DNA from: CAYQOX01 sp964419335 | Lineage (GTDB): Bacteria > Hinthialibacterota > Hinthialibacteria > Hinthialibacterales > Hinthialibacteraceae | Assembly (NCBI GenBank): GCA_964419335.1 | Contig: CAYQOX010000002.1 | Span: 1-64,000, forward strand | Direction: 5' to 3' | DNA length: 64,000 nucleotides | Shown: in pieces, positions 51,403-60,987 of the stretch | Layout: each line of letters starts with the position of its first letter | Numbering within the stretch: the first letter of the stretch is position 1 | The notes under the pieces: model-generated | What the model saw: only the letters and a program-made list of their open reading frames with translations | Database searches by the model: none | What the model was told of the DNA's origin: nothing | Made by a program: the position numbers and the translations under genes

Positions 51403-51726
51403 TGTTTTTTTCCAGGTTAGAGATTCTCGCTCAGCCCACAACCTTAACTAAATCTAAATAGACACACTATCCACAGGAAATAAAACTCAATTTGATACCT
51501 TATAATCTATTAGATTTGATTATGGTTTATTAATAGCATATATTTACAGAAGAAATCAAGTAGAATGTACAAACATTTCCAGAATTTTAAAGACAAATCA
51601 AAATAAATGCAAGTTTTATGCAATATATTTTGTTTATTTGCAAACTTTGTTTGATTTTTTTTTGAGTGAGGGTGTAACGATAATTTACATCGTAATTGCA
51701 AGAGAAAAAGATAATCAAGAAAAAGT
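51403..51726. other. AT-rich intergenic region
   Basis: No gene or clear regulatory element seen in these 324 bases between yfhO and the receiver gene. Confidence 0.5.
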
Positions 51727-54075
51727 CTATGGTAATTTCCTTCGCGGCAAGCAAAAAGCAAGTCCTGCGAGAAAAGTGAAAAGCGTAATTCCTAATCCCA
51801 AAACAAAGCTATGATCCTTATATTGAAATCCAACCGGGAGCTCGTTGGAAGCGGGGACTTGCATGGCGAGGAAGGAATCTTCATAAGTTTTGGATTGGAT
51901 GGATTTATTATGGATGTGAGCCGTCCAAGGGGGATAGGCGGTTTGTGAGTAGACCAAGGTTCTTGAATTGTTTGGGGGGGGGAGTATTAGTGAGGTCAAA
52001 GTCGGTGTCTTTTTCTCCAAGCTGAAAGAAGTGGATTGAGGGGAATCTTTCCAGAAAAAGCGAGGAAAAGCGTTGGGATTTTGATAAACTTTGAGTTCTG
52101 AGTTCGGTTCTTCCCAGGCGATGGTATAGGGTTGAGACAGAGATTGGCTCGTGATGATCAAGCGTACGTTCAAAATGTTCAGATATTTATTTGGGGGAAT
52201 TTCAGGGAAGAAGAGCAAACCTCCTTGGGGGTCATCATGGGGTTGATCAAACATTTTGTTTACATAGCGGGTAAAGCGTTGGAGAATGAGGGGATCGTAG
52301 CCTCGGACGGTTTCGATCCCATAACGCATTAAGCGATTGGGGCGGAGTTCGGGATGGGTTTCGAGGTTGGGAGCGCCAATGGCATCGTCGAGGCAGAGAA
52401 CTCGATAGCCAGAGGTGTTTTCTTGGAGAAAGGTGACCAATTCGGTTTGTGGGTAATAGGTTTCGTTCCATTCTTGGAAAGATTTCACAGGAAAGAAGCG
52501 GAAGGAAAACCATAAAAGTTCGACGAGTAAAAGAAACACAGGCAGCCATTTAAGCCAAGCTTTGGCTTGTTTTCCCGCCCATAACACGAACCATCCCAGG
52601 AGGAAAAATCCGCAAGCCAGCCCGGATGAGAAGAGCATGTAAGCGTAGCGTGTTTCGAATAGGATTTGGGGTAATTGCCGGCTGATAGCGTTGCGATCCG
52701 CGTTCCAGAGGCGGTATTCGGAGATTGTGCGGTCGACCTCAAACTCGCGCAGCCAGGTGAGTAAAGCCGGTTTGGAGAGGAGGAGAATGAAGGTGAAGAT
52801 GATCCATAGGGCGGTGAGAATCACGGCGGCTTGGGTGGACCGTGCGTTTTTAATGGTTTTCCAATCCTGTTCCTTCCATAGCACCCATCCACGGGCGGCA
52901 CAAACACTTATACCAAGTATAACGAGCAAAACCAAGCGTCCTGGTACTCGAAAAAAACTCCACCCGGGCAAACCATAATAAAGCAATGGATAAAGAGGGT
53001 TGTATTTTCCCAGGGCAAAGAAAAGTCCTACGAGAAGGACGAGCAGGAAAAAGATAAATTCCCAGCGTTTTTTTGACTGGGCGGGTGATGGGGATGGAGG
53101 TGAAAGAAATGCGAAACAAAGCAGCAGCCAGGGGAGAACGCCCGCATACCCGCAGATTTCGTGATAACCGGTGCGGGTTTCCCAGAACTGGGCTTCGCGA
53201 GCTTCACTGGTGGGATCACCGTAAAAGAACGGGGCAAAGTAGGTTAGTAGGTGCGAAGGAGGCATGGAATCGCTGGTGGCAAATTCGTAACGGGCTCCTC
53301 CGGCGCGCTCGGCGGTGTGTTGGGAGAATTGGTAGAGGGGAATGAGGACGAGCGCCGATAACAACAAGGAAAGGCCTAATCCACCCAGGGTGGCTATGGG
53401 AGGGCGCATCACGGTTCGGAAATTATGGCCTTTACGCCAAGTATGAATGCCCCACCACGCGGCGCGAAAGAAAACGAGGTAAAATATGTATAAAGGGATT
53501 TGAGTGTGTCCCGCGTAGAACATAGCGGCTAGACATAGAGAAAAAAGAAACACTCGACGGAGGTTACAATGATGATCAAAGAGCGGTTGAAGCCAAAGGA
53601 TTAGAGGGATATAAGCATAAGCGCGTGTGTGGATGAGGTGTCCATCGGAGCTATGCGTAACAAAAAAGCCAGACCATCCGTAGATGAGGGAGCCGAGAAC
53701 CGCGGCCGATTTCGATTCCCAGGTTTTGTAGAGAAAAGCGTACATGGTCAGCAGGCTTAAAATATGATGAAAAACGAGGGATAAAGAAAAAGTCCATTCA
53801 ATACTGAAAATAAAGTTAAGGAGGTTGAAGGGATAAAATAAGGAGGTTTGAATGTTGGCGGCAAACGGGGTGCCGCAAAAAACATAGGGATTCCAGAAGG
53901 GAAAGCGTCCTTGCATTATTTCTTGGATTGCGAACTCACGCCAGGGAACGAATTGGTTGATCATGTCTCCCCCGCAAAGGATCCAGCCGCGGAAGAGGAT
54001 TTTTTCATGAAAGAGAATTGCGGGGAGAAGAAGCAAGAGCAGTGGGATGGCATGGCGCTGAAAAAAGAATTTCAT
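51727..54075 (-). CDS. YfhO-family multi-pass membrane protein
   Basis: This is a large integral membrane protein of the YfhO family (GT-C-like fold). It has about 13 helices, an N-terminal GGDMINQFVPWREF loop (Asp-rich, as in GT-C catalytic loops) and a C-terminal soluble domain of about 180 residues. Bacillus YfhO glycosylates lipoteichoic acid; other members are uncharacterised. Lipid-linked sugar transfer is therefore plausible. ATG 54075 is preferred, with AGGAAAT 7-8 bases upstream; an in-frame ATG at 54111 adds 12 residues. It stands alone. Confidence 0.85.
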   Translation of the reverse strand: MKFFFQRHAIPLLLLLLPAILFHEKILFRGWILCGGDMINQFVPWREFAIQEIMQGRFPFWNPYVFCGTPFAANIQTSLFYPFNLLNFIFSIEWTFSLSLVFHHILSLLTMYAFLYKTWESKSAAVLGSLIYGWSGFFVTHSSDGHLIHTRAYAYIPLILWLQPLFDHHCNLRRVFLFSLCLAAMFYAGHTQIPLYIFYLVFFRAAWWGIHTWRKGHNFRTVMRPPIATLGGLGLSLLLSALVLIPLYQFSQHTAERAGGARYEFATSDSMPPSHLLTYFAPFFYGDPTSEAREAQFWETRTGYHEICGYAGVLPWLLLCFAFLSPPSPSPAQSKKRWEFIFFLLVLLVGLFFALGKYNPLYPLLYYGLPGWSFFRVPGRLVLLVILGISVCAARGWVLWKEQDWKTIKNARSTQAAVILTALWIIFTFILLLSKPALLTWLREFEVDRTISEYRLWNADRNAISRQLPQILFETRYAYMLFSSGLACGFFLLGWFVLWAGKQAKAWLKWLPVFLLLVELLWFSFRFFPVKSFQEWNETYYPQTELVTFLQENTSGYRVLCLDDAIGAPNLETHPELRPNRLMRYGIETVRGYDPLILQRFTRYVNKMFDQPHDDPQGGLLFFPEIPPNKYLNILNVRLIITSQSLSQPYTIAWEEPNSELKVYQNPNAFPRFFWKDSPQSTSFSLEKKTPTLTSLILPPPNNSRTLVYSQTAYPPWTAHIHNKSIQSKTYEDSFLAMQVPASNELPVGFQYKDHSFVLGLGITLFTFLAGLAFCLPRRKLP

Positions 54076-54315
54076 TCTGGATTTCCTATACTTAGAGAAG
54101 GGCAGTAACATTAAGTTGTTATCTTAACATGGAGAAAGGATGGAGACCAAGAGCTTAAGAAGAGAGGAATTCATGCGAGAGGAGTTTTTCCACTCTCGGA
54201 AAAATAGATGAATGGCTATAATGAATGGTTTTAGTGAAAATATGAAGAAAGGCCGAATTGAGATTCAAGCCGGATCAAAGAATTCGCTCGCTTGAATGGT
54301 TGGAGGTATTTGACT

Positions 54316-54873
54316 ATGCAGTTATCCATAACAGGACGTCGGGTAGAAATTACAGATGCGATTCGTGATTATGTAGAAAAGCGGATGAAAAAATTAGAGA
54401 AATATGTCCCGCATGTAGGCGACGCGCATGTGGTTTTATATACTCAAAAATATCAGCAGTTTGCGGAAGTCACGTTGAAGGCTAACGGGGTGGTGATCCA
54501 TGGAGAAGAGGGTACAGAAGATATGTATGCCTCGATCGATAAGGTTGTGGATAAATTAGATGCCCAACTGCGTAAGCATAAAGAGCGATTGATTAAGCAT
54601 CAGCAAAAGCAAAAATCAGACGAAAAGCATCTCAATCTGAATTACTCCATCTTTAATCGCGGTGATATCGAGGAGATGCAGGAAGAACCGCAAGTAATTC
54701 ATACGAAAAGTTTTACTTTAAAACCGATGTCGGTGGATGAAGCGGTTATGCAAATGGATCTGATGAATCAAGATTTTCTCATTTTTCGAAACTCAAAGGA
54801 TGATACGATCAATGTATTGTATCGAATGAAAGATGGGAATTATGGAGTGATCGAAACAGGAGCCCAGTCGTAG
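54316..54873 (+). CDS. hpf: Ribosome hibernation factor HPF, long form
   Basis: Long-form HPF dimerises 70S ribosomes into inactive 100S particles. The N-terminal RaiA/HPF domain (1-100) has MQLSITGRRVEITDAIRDYVEKRMKKLEKY and DMYASIDKVVDKLDAQLRKH. The C-terminal dimerisation tail (about 125-185) has KSFTLKPMSVDEAVMQMDL and FRNSKDDTINVLYRMKDG. Total length from the chosen ATG is 185. GGAGGT lies 8 bases upstream, excluding the in-frame start at 54292. Upstream of ptsN, the same order as in many proteobacterial rpoN-hpf-ptsN clusters, though rpoN is absent here. Confidence 0.95.
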   Translation: MQLSITGRRVEITDAIRDYVEKRMKKLEKYVPHVGDAHVVLYTQKYQQFAEVTLKANGVVIHGEEGTEDMYASIDKVVDKLDAQLRKHKERLIKHQQKQKSDEKHLNLNYSIFNRGDIEEMQEEPQVIHTKSFTLKPMSVDEAVMQMDLMNQDFLIFRNSKDDTINVLYRMKDGNYGVIETGAQS

Positions 54874-55029
54874 AGGATCTATGACTCCTTTTTTTGCTTT
54901 AAAAGAGATATGATTTTAGGTAGAACGTTAGGGATATTTTAGTGTATATCGTCAGGGTGCTGTGAAAGAGGACAAGGTGTGATTTCGCTTGTTGCCTCGA
55001 CGTTTACTCTATTCGATGGGAAGAAGACG

Positions 55030-55509
55030 ATGAATCTTTTGGATTTGATTTCGCCACGTTGCATCAAAGTTCCTTTAGAGGGGAAAGGTAAAGAGGAGGT
55101 GATCGGTGAGTTGGTGGATTTACTGGTATCGGTTAAACAGTTACCTCACCGACAATCGATTTACGAGGCGCTCTTGGAACGCGAAGAGGTGGGAAGCACC
55201 GGAATCGGGCATGGCGTGGCGTTGCCGCATGCGAAGTGCGTGGAAGTGAAAGAAATCTGTGTTGCTTGTGGAATATCATCAGAAGGCGTAGATTTTGATG
55301 CGCTGGATCAAGAACCGGTCTATATTTTCTTTCTGATTCTTGCACCACGATCAGCGCCGGGACAACATTTAAAAGTAATGGCCGCTTTGACTCGACTTTT
55401 GAGTAAAGAAAATTCCAGAAAAGAGTTGCTGGAGGCACAAGACGCCGATGAGGTGTATACTGTGCTATGTAAACTCAATGATCCTCCAGCGGCCACAGGA
55501 ACATCATGA
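55030..55509 (+). CDS. ptsN: PTS EIIA-Ntr protein PtsN
   Basis: This is a regulatory phosphotransferase EIIA of the mannitol/fructose-nitrogen type. The active-site His67 is in GVALPHAKC, with EREEVGSTGIG before it. ATG 55030 starts the usual MNLLDLISP N-terminus; the in-frame start at 54979 adds 17 residues. Its stop overlaps the hprK start (ATGA). With no sugar EIIB/EIIC in the window it is most likely regulatory. Confidence 0.93.
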   Translation: MNLLDLISPRCIKVPLEGKGKEEVIGELVDLLVSVKQLPHRQSIYEALLEREEVGSTGIGHGVALPHAKCVEVKEICVACGISSEGVDFDALDQEPVYIFFLILAPRSAPGQHLKVMAALTRLLSKENSRKELLEAQDADEVYTVLCKLNDPPAATGTS

Positions 55510-56459
55510 CACAAGAACGCGTTTTGATGCCGGATCCGCTTCCAGTGAAAAAATTGGTTGAATTTTCTGATCTTCACCTGGAAGTGCTCGGTGGAGAAGA
55601 GGGGATTACTCGTTCCATTTTTCGGGCCGAATTGAATCGCCCTGCATTAGAATTAACAGGCTTTTTTGATAAGTATCAGCCAGACCGGGTGCAGATCTTC
55701 GGTACCGGTGAGATGGCTTATATTGAAAATCATTTAAACCATCAAGAGATGTTAACCAACTTAGAACGTATATTCTCTTCACGCACACCTTGTGTGGTTG
55801 TAACGAACAATAATTGGGTGTTTCCCGAAGTGATCGAACTGGCAAATCGGTACAAGTTACCTGTGCTTCGCTCGAAGCATAATTCAACCATTTTTACAAA
55901 ACGATTGTGGGATCATTTGGAGATCGAGTTGAGTCCTTATGTGGTGCGTCGTGGGGTGTTGATGGACATTTTTAACATCGGCACTCTTATTACAGGGCCA
56001 GGTTCGATTGGGAAGAGTGAGTGTGCGCTAGAGCTATTGGCGAAGGGACATGCTTTTGTCGCGGATGACCTGATTCTCATTCGAGGGACCCAATTATCGA
56101 AGTTGATGGGTACGGGGCGTTCGCCGGTACCCTATCATATGGAGATACGCGGGATTGGGATCATTGATATCAGCCGCATGTATGGCCCGCGAGTGGTGCG
56201 GGTGTCAAAACAAGTGGACCTGGTGATTCGTTTAGAAGAGTGGGATTCTTCCAAAGAATATGAGCGGTTGGGGATCGAGAACAAAACCACAACGATATTA
56301 GGAATAGAAATGCCATGTTATACGATCCCTGTAAAGCCGGGAAGAAATATTAGCAACATCGTGGAAGTCGCCGTTTTGGATTACAAACTGAAATCAACAG
56401 GGGTCCAGATGGCCAAGGAGTTTGATGAAAAACTAATCGACGCCATGAAAAAAACATGA
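55506..56459 (+). CDS. hprK: HPr kinase/phosphorylase
   Basis: HprK phosphorylates and dephosphorylates the regulatory serine of HPr. The N-terminal domain covers about 1-130. The kinase core has P-loop GPGSIGKSE at 164-172, ELLAKGHAFVADD with the catalytic Asp pair (187-188), and signature MEIRGIGIIDI near 212-222. Two oddities: the P-loop reads GPGS where GESG is usual, and the His of the conserved HGVLVD strand is Arg149 (RRGVLMD). The length (317) is normal. It overlaps ptsN by 4 bases and is followed by ptsH and ptsI. Confidence 0.93.
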   Translation: MTQERVLMPDPLPVKKLVEFSDLHLEVLGGEEGITRSIFRAELNRPALELTGFFDKYQPDRVQIFGTGEMAYIENHLNHQEMLTNLERIFSSRTPCVVVTNNNWVFPEVIELANRYKLPVLRSKHNSTIFTKRLWDHLEIELSPYVVRRGVLMDIFNIGTLITGPGSIGKSECALELLAKGHAFVADDLILIRGTQLSKLMGTGRSPVPYHMEIRGIGIIDISRMYGPRVVRVSKQVDLVIRLEEWDSSKEYERLGIENKTTTILGIEMPCYTIPVKPGRNISNIVEVAVLDYKLKSTGVQMAKEFDEKLIDAMKKT

Positions 56460-56474
56460 AGAGCGCTAGAATCA

Positions 56475-56756
56475 ATGTCCCAATCTGAGATACGTGAAGA
56501 GACTTTTACAATAACCAATGAACTTGGCTTACATGCAAGGCCGGCGATGCTGCTGGTTCAGGCGATTTCGCGTTTAGATGCGACAGTCGTGATCGAGAAA
56601 GAAGGGGTTGAAGCCGATGCCAAGAGCATCATGGGGGTGTTGACCTTAGCGGCAGAACAGGGAAGTCAAATCCATGTTCATGCGGAAGGGCCTGACGCCG
56701 TCAAAGTGATAGAAGAAATACGGAAATTGATCGATGACAAATTCGGAGAAAAATAA
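56475..56756 (+). CDS. ptsH: Phosphocarrier protein HPr
   Basis: HPr receives phosphate from EI at His20 (LGLHARPA) and is the target of HprK at Ser51 (DAKSIMGVLTLAA). The 31-residue spacing equals His15-Ser46 of classic HPr. The length (93) is normal. Its 3' end overlaps the ptsI start by 23 bases. Having both sites and a cognate HprK shows that Ser-phosphorylation control is present. Confidence 0.96.
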   Translation: MSQSEIREETFTITNELGLHARPAMLLVQAISRLDATVVIEKEGVEADAKSIMGVLTLAAEQGSQIHVHAEGPDAVKVIEEIRKLIDDKFGEK

Positions 56757-58533
56757 ACTACGTGGACTAGGTGTTTCCAACGGTGTGGCGATCGGCCATG
56801 TTCGGCTTTACCACGTTTCTTCGTTGGATGTAGGTGAATCCATCGTTTTGGAGCAAAGTATTGAATCGGAAGTCGAACGGTTTCGTGGAGCGGTAGAGCA
56901 AACTCGGCATCAGTTGGAAGAATTAGGCAAACGAATTTCTGCCCGTGGTGAGGATAAGGCCATGGGGGAAATTCTATCCATGCATTTACTCCTTCTAGAA
57001 GACAAGATGATAGTTGATCGTGCGGTGGAGATGATCCGCGAAGAGCGCAATGGGGCCGAATATGCCTTGTCCCGTGTTTTGAAGGAATGTCGCCAGCGTT
57101 ATGCGGGTTTGCCGGATCTGTTTCGTGAGCGTTTCAAAGATGTGGAAGATATATGCCGACGAATTATGGATAACTTACGTGGGGTCCATACTCATTCGTT
57201 GGAAGATTTAGAAGAAGAATGTGTCATCGTCGCGAAGGATTTAGCCCCTTCGGATACGGCTTCTATGCGGCGGGAAAAGGTGATGGGGTTTGTTACAGAA
57301 GGGGGAGGAAAAACCTCGCATACGGCTATCTTGGCCCGTGCTTTGGAGATTCCGGCGGTCGTGGGAGTTCCTGGGATCTCACGGGTCGTTCACGATAATG
57401 ATTTGGTTGTTATCGATGGAAAGACAGGGTTCGTGATCGTTAATCCTACGGAAGAAGATTTGGTTGAATATCAAGAAAAGCAAGATGAGTATCAAGTTCG
57501 GCAATCGCGTTTGATCGAATTACGGCAGAAAGAGCCGGTGACCTTGGACGGCCATTTTATCGATCTTTCGGCGAACATTGAATTCGCCTCGGAATGTGAA
57601 ACGATTACCAAATATGGCGCCCATGGGGTAGGGCTGTACCGGACGGAATATTTATTTCTCAACCGGGTGACGATTCCTTCCGAGGACGAGCAGTATCAGG
57701 ATTACCAAGAGGTGGCGTATGGACTTGCCCCAGCTCCTGTGATTATTCGGACCTTGGATATTGGTGGAGATAAATTTTCGCACACGCTGGATACAACCAA
57801 TGAGTTGAATCCATTTTTAGGCTGCCGTGCTATTCGTTTTTCCTTGGTGAATCCGGAGGTTTTTAAAACGCAACTGCGGGCGATCTTACGTGCCAGTGTG
57901 AAAAATAACTTGAAAATCATGTACCCTTTAATTTCTGGGGCTACAGAAATGCGGGCAGCGAGTGATTTGCTCACGCAGGTGAAAAAAGAATTAAAAAATG
58001 AGGGAAAAGAATTTGATGAAAAAATTCCTGTGGGGGCTATGATTGAAGTGCCATCCGCGGTTATGGTAGCGAAAGACTTGGCACCCCATGTGAATTTTTT
58101 CAGCATTGGCACCAACGATTTGATTCAATATACATTGGCGGTGGATCGGGGGAATGAAAAAATCTCCCATTTATATCAACCCTTGCACCCGGCGGTATTG
58201 CGTATGATTTCGATGGTGGTGGATGCCGGCCGTGCCTATGGCATTCCCGTGGGGGTGTGTGGAGAAATGGCGAGTGATCCGATCTGTGTGTTAGTCCTGC
58301 TTTCATTGGGGGTTGAGAAGCTTTCTATGGCACCGAATGCGATTCCTATGATCAAACAAGTGGTTCGCTCAGTGCAGATGGATGTGTTGCGAGAGTTTGG
58401 TGCGAATCTTCAGAAAGTGCATACTGTGGATGGGGTCAAGCAAGAACTCTCAAATGCACTCCATTATCTTTTGCCCAACAATGAAGAATTACTTGGCGAA
58501 TTAACCGAATCGAATGTTTTGGTAAATGGGTGA
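56734..58533 (+). CDS. ptsI: PTS enzyme I
   Basis: EI autophosphorylates from phosphoenolpyruvate and passes phosphate to HPr. The phosphohistidine is His196 in GGKTSHTAIL. The HPr-binding helical subdomain lies within about 30-145. The PEP-binding TIM barrel has GVGLYRTEYLFLNR, NPFLGCRAIRF, SIGTNDLIQYTLAVDRGN and the Cys in GVCGEMA. The length (599) is normal. It lacks the GAF domain of PtsP. Last gene of the operon. Confidence 0.96.
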   Translation: MTNSEKNKLRGLGVSNGVAIGHVRLYHVSSLDVGESIVLEQSIESEVERFRGAVEQTRHQLEELGKRISARGEDKAMGEILSMHLLLLEDKMIVDRAVEMIREERNGAEYALSRVLKECRQRYAGLPDLFRERFKDVEDICRRIMDNLRGVHTHSLEDLEEECVIVAKDLAPSDTASMRREKVMGFVTEGGGKTSHTAILARALEIPAVVGVPGISRVVHDNDLVVIDGKTGFVIVNPTEEDLVEYQEKQDEYQVRQSRLIELRQKEPVTLDGHFIDLSANIEFASECETITKYGAHGVGLYRTEYLFLNRVTIPSEDEQYQDYQEVAYGLAPAPVIIRTLDIGGDKFSHTLDTTNELNPFLGCRAIRFSLVNPEVFKTQLRAILRASVKNNLKIMYPLISGATEMRAASDLLTQVKKELKNEGKEFDEKIPVGAMIEVPSAVMVAKDLAPHVNFFSIGTNDLIQYTLAVDRGNEKISHLYQPLHPAVLRMISMVVDAGRAYGIPVGVCGEMASDPICVLVLLSLGVEKLSMAPNAIPMIKQVVRSVQMDVLREFGANLQKVHTVDGVKQELSNALHYLLPNNEELLGELTESNVLVNG

Positions 58534-58566
58534 GTCGGGTCGTTTGGATTTCAGTGGGCACCTAGG

Positions 58567-59586
58567 TTATTTTTCCCCGTCACGAGTCGTTGGGGGTGAA
58601 GATTCGTGGTGAAGTGATTCATCAATGGCCTCTTCTAAACTCTCCTCCTCCGGTATAACTTCGAAGGTTTTGGCGCAGAGACTGAGCACGATTAGCCCCA
58701 CCACAACCGCAAATCCTAATGTGCATAAACGGATGATGATCGTAGCCGATGTAGCGATGCCTTTGGGGACTTCTAAAAGAAGAAGCAAGAGGCCGCCCAT
58801 GGTGACTTCGGTTGGGCCAATCCCGCCCGGGGTGATTAGCAGTGCACCCATGATGGTTGCAAAAGCGTAAACGAATGTCGCGGGTAATAATGGGATGGGA
58901 GCGTTAAATCCCCACAGGACGAGATAGAAGGCAAGACATTCACAAAACCAAGAAACGATACTGATGAGTGTTGTCCAAAACAGGGGCTTAGGAGAGATGA
59001 GGGTGTAGGTACTCTCGTAGGCTGTGGTGAGTTTGTCGCGATGCTTGTTGATGAGGGGGAGAGAGCCTATCCATCCTAGGAAGAGTTGGGCTGCAGTTTT
59101 CCAACTTACAAGAAGTAAAACCAGCAGGATGATCCCTATTGAGATGGCAAAGATACTTAGACCTTGGGGATGAAGAGTGATCCCTAAGAGGGACATGAGC
59201 ACGAGGGCGACAAAATCGGTGAAACGTTCTGCCAGTACGATGGGAGCAGAACGGCTGATGGGGGTCTGGTTGATTTGTTTGACTAAGTAGGATTTAAAGA
59301 TTTCCCCAAATTTGCCGGGGGTGGCCGACATCACTAATCCCGCAAGAAAAACTTTGAAAGAATCCTTACGGGGCAGTGGGATCTGAAGTAAAGACAGATA
59401 ATAATGCCATTTAGTAAAACGAACGAGGTAGTTGGCGAACGATAAAAGCAACGCAATGGGTAGCACCCACCAACGAAAGCGGTTGAAGGCTTCCACAATT
59501 TGATCCCAGCCAGTCCAGAAAAACCCAATGAGATACAAGATCGCGGCGATGATGATGGTGAAATAAAGTTTGCGCTTGAAATTCAT
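58567..59586 (-). CDS. LPG-synthase-like (UPF0104) integral membrane protein
   Basis: This is an integral membrane protein of the same family as the product at 32148-33116, with about eight helices. Motifs include AGLVMSATPGKFGEIFKSYLV, PIVLAERFTDFVALVL and TPGGIGPTEVTMGGLLL. The aminoacyltransferase domain is absent. A charged Glu/Ser tail (about 315-339) is cytosolic. It starts 13 bases after uppP, so a role in lipid-carrier or envelope lipid handling is likely (inference). Confidence 0.87.
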   Translation of the reverse strand: MNFKRKLYFTIIIAAILYLIGFFWTGWDQIVEAFNRFRWWVLPIALLLSFANYLVRFTKWHYYLSLLQIPLPRKDSFKVFLAGLVMSATPGKFGEIFKSYLVKQINQTPISRSAPIVLAERFTDFVALVLMSLLGITLHPQGLSIFAISIGIILLVLLLVSWKTAAQLFLGWIGSLPLINKHRDKLTTAYESTYTLISPKPLFWTTLISIVSWFCECLAFYLVLWGFNAPIPLLPATFVYAFATIMGALLITPGGIGPTEVTMGGLLLLLLEVPKGIATSATIIIRLCTLGFAVVVGLIVLSLCAKTFEVIPEEESLEEAIDESLHHESSPPTTRDGEK

Positions 59587-59599
59587 AAGAATGGCTATT

Positions 59600-60412
59600 T
59601 TATCCTGAGCTGGCGATCCAAAGTACCCATAGCCCTAAGGGAATCACATAAAATGCAAAATGATGGAGTTTTCCCGTTTTGACGATCCAAACCAAAAGCC
59701 AAAGGAAGATTAACCCGGAGAACAGGGAGGTCGTGAATCCCAAAAGAGCGGGATACCAGCCAATCATCCCATCTCCTTTAATGAGTTCGATTACAGAAAC
59801 GCCTAGTATGATCGGTATTGACATCAGGAATGAATATTCAACAGCGAAACCTTTTGACATGCCTAATAATAACGCAATACAGATGGTCGCCCCCGAGCGT
59901 GAAATGCCAGGTACAATGGCCATGGTTTGGGCTAACCCCATAATGATGGCGAATCGAATGAGATGGGGAGGGAAGGAAAGGCGTTGGTTTTCGCGTTTTT
60001 TATTTTCAAAGTAGGTCAAGGATAGAAGTAGTCCGGTGACAAGAAAAGCCGTACCGACAGAAAACAAATTATCGCGCATTGCTTCGAACGTATGTTTGAG
60101 GGGGTAGCCGATAGCGGCGGTAACCACGGTGCTAAGGAGAATGGCGAAAGCCAGTTGGCGATCACGTTGAGTCGTTTCATCAATGGGCGCCTTGGGGGAA
60201 AGGGAAGCAAGGACAGCGAGAAGGCGTTTGTGGAATACCACGGAGACGGCAATCAGGGTTGCCGTATGAAGTAATATGTCGAAGTAGAGATATTCAGAGG
60301 CTTGTAATTCCATCCAATGTTCTAGTAAAACGAGATGCCCAGAAGAAGAGACGGGGAGGAATTCGGTTAATCCCTGTAAAAAACCTAGAATGATGGATTC
60401 ATGTGGGCTCAT
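59600..60412 (-). CDS. uppP: Undecaprenyl-diphosphate phosphatase
   Basis: UppP (BacA) is an inner-membrane enzyme that recycles undecaprenyl diphosphate for peptidoglycan and O-antigen synthesis. The two signature motifs are present: LQGLTEFLPVSSSGHLVLLE near the N-terminus and GLAQTMAIVPGISRSGATI in the middle. The length is 270, with about eight helices. It is upstream of the UPF0104 gene. Confidence 0.95.
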   Translation of the reverse strand: MSPHESIILGFLQGLTEFLPVSSSGHLVLLEHWMELQASEYLYFDILLHTATLIAVSVVFHKRLLAVLASLSPKAPIDETTQRDRQLAFAILLSTVVTAAIGYPLKHTFEAMRDNLFSVGTAFLVTGLLLSLTYFENKKRENQRLSFPPHLIRFAIIMGLAQTMAIVPGISRSGATICIALLLGMSKGFAVEYSFLMSIPIILGVSVIELIKGDGMIGWYPALLGFTTSLFSGLIFLWLLVWIVKTGKLHHFAFYVIPLGLWVLWIASSG

Positions 60413-60529
60413 GGGTTTATGATGATTCCTTGTTTGGCAATGAAATTCTTGTTTAAGGACCTGCTTTATGCGGGTTAACGCCTGCGGGTCTTCGTAGATT
60501 GCTATTGCGTGAAGAGTGTTTTTCGATTT

Positions 60530-60877
60530 TCACTTTAACTTTGCCAAGATTTTTAGGGCATCGTCTTCGGTATCGGTGATATTGATGAGGTCGTAGAAGG
60601 GTGCTGCTTTAAAAACTTTGTGAACACCCGATTGCATACCATAGATCACCAAAAATCCACCGATCATGATTAAAACCCGGATGGGGGTAAGCAACTGGTT
60701 GAGTGCGGTGTTTTGGGCACTGACAAGGTTGGTTAAATTCAGGACGATGAATTTATAACCATCCTTACGGGTGATCTCAATTGTATCTTTAAGATTTTTG
60801 GCACCTTCTTGGTCTAAAGTTCCGGTGATATCTAAAATTCTGACGTCATCTATGTTTCGGTGTTCAATTTGTAACAT
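60530..60877 (-). CDS. STAS-domain protein
   Basis: This is a single STAS domain of 115 residues, like SpoIIAA-type anti-sigma-factor antagonists. It shows ILDITGTLDQEGAKNLK, FIVLNLTNLVSAQNTALNQLL with a Ser at the usual phosphorylation position, and a C-terminal FKAAPFYDLINITDTEDDAL. No anti-sigma kinase or phosphatase is adjacent. One of two tandem STAS genes. Confidence 0.8.
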   Translation of the reverse strand: MLQIEHRNIDDVRILDITGTLDQEGAKNLKDTIEITRKDGYKFIVLNLTNLVSAQNTALNQLLTPIRVLIMIGGFLVIYGMQSGVHKVFKAAPFYDLINITDTEDDALKILAKLK

Positions 60878-60987
60878 CCTCGTTCACCTCAACCAATCAA
60901 AATAATTTGCTGGCGATGCATCTTCTGAAAAAAGACAACGGATCGCAACTAAGAATGTCATGTGAAATCCAATCATTTTATTATCAT

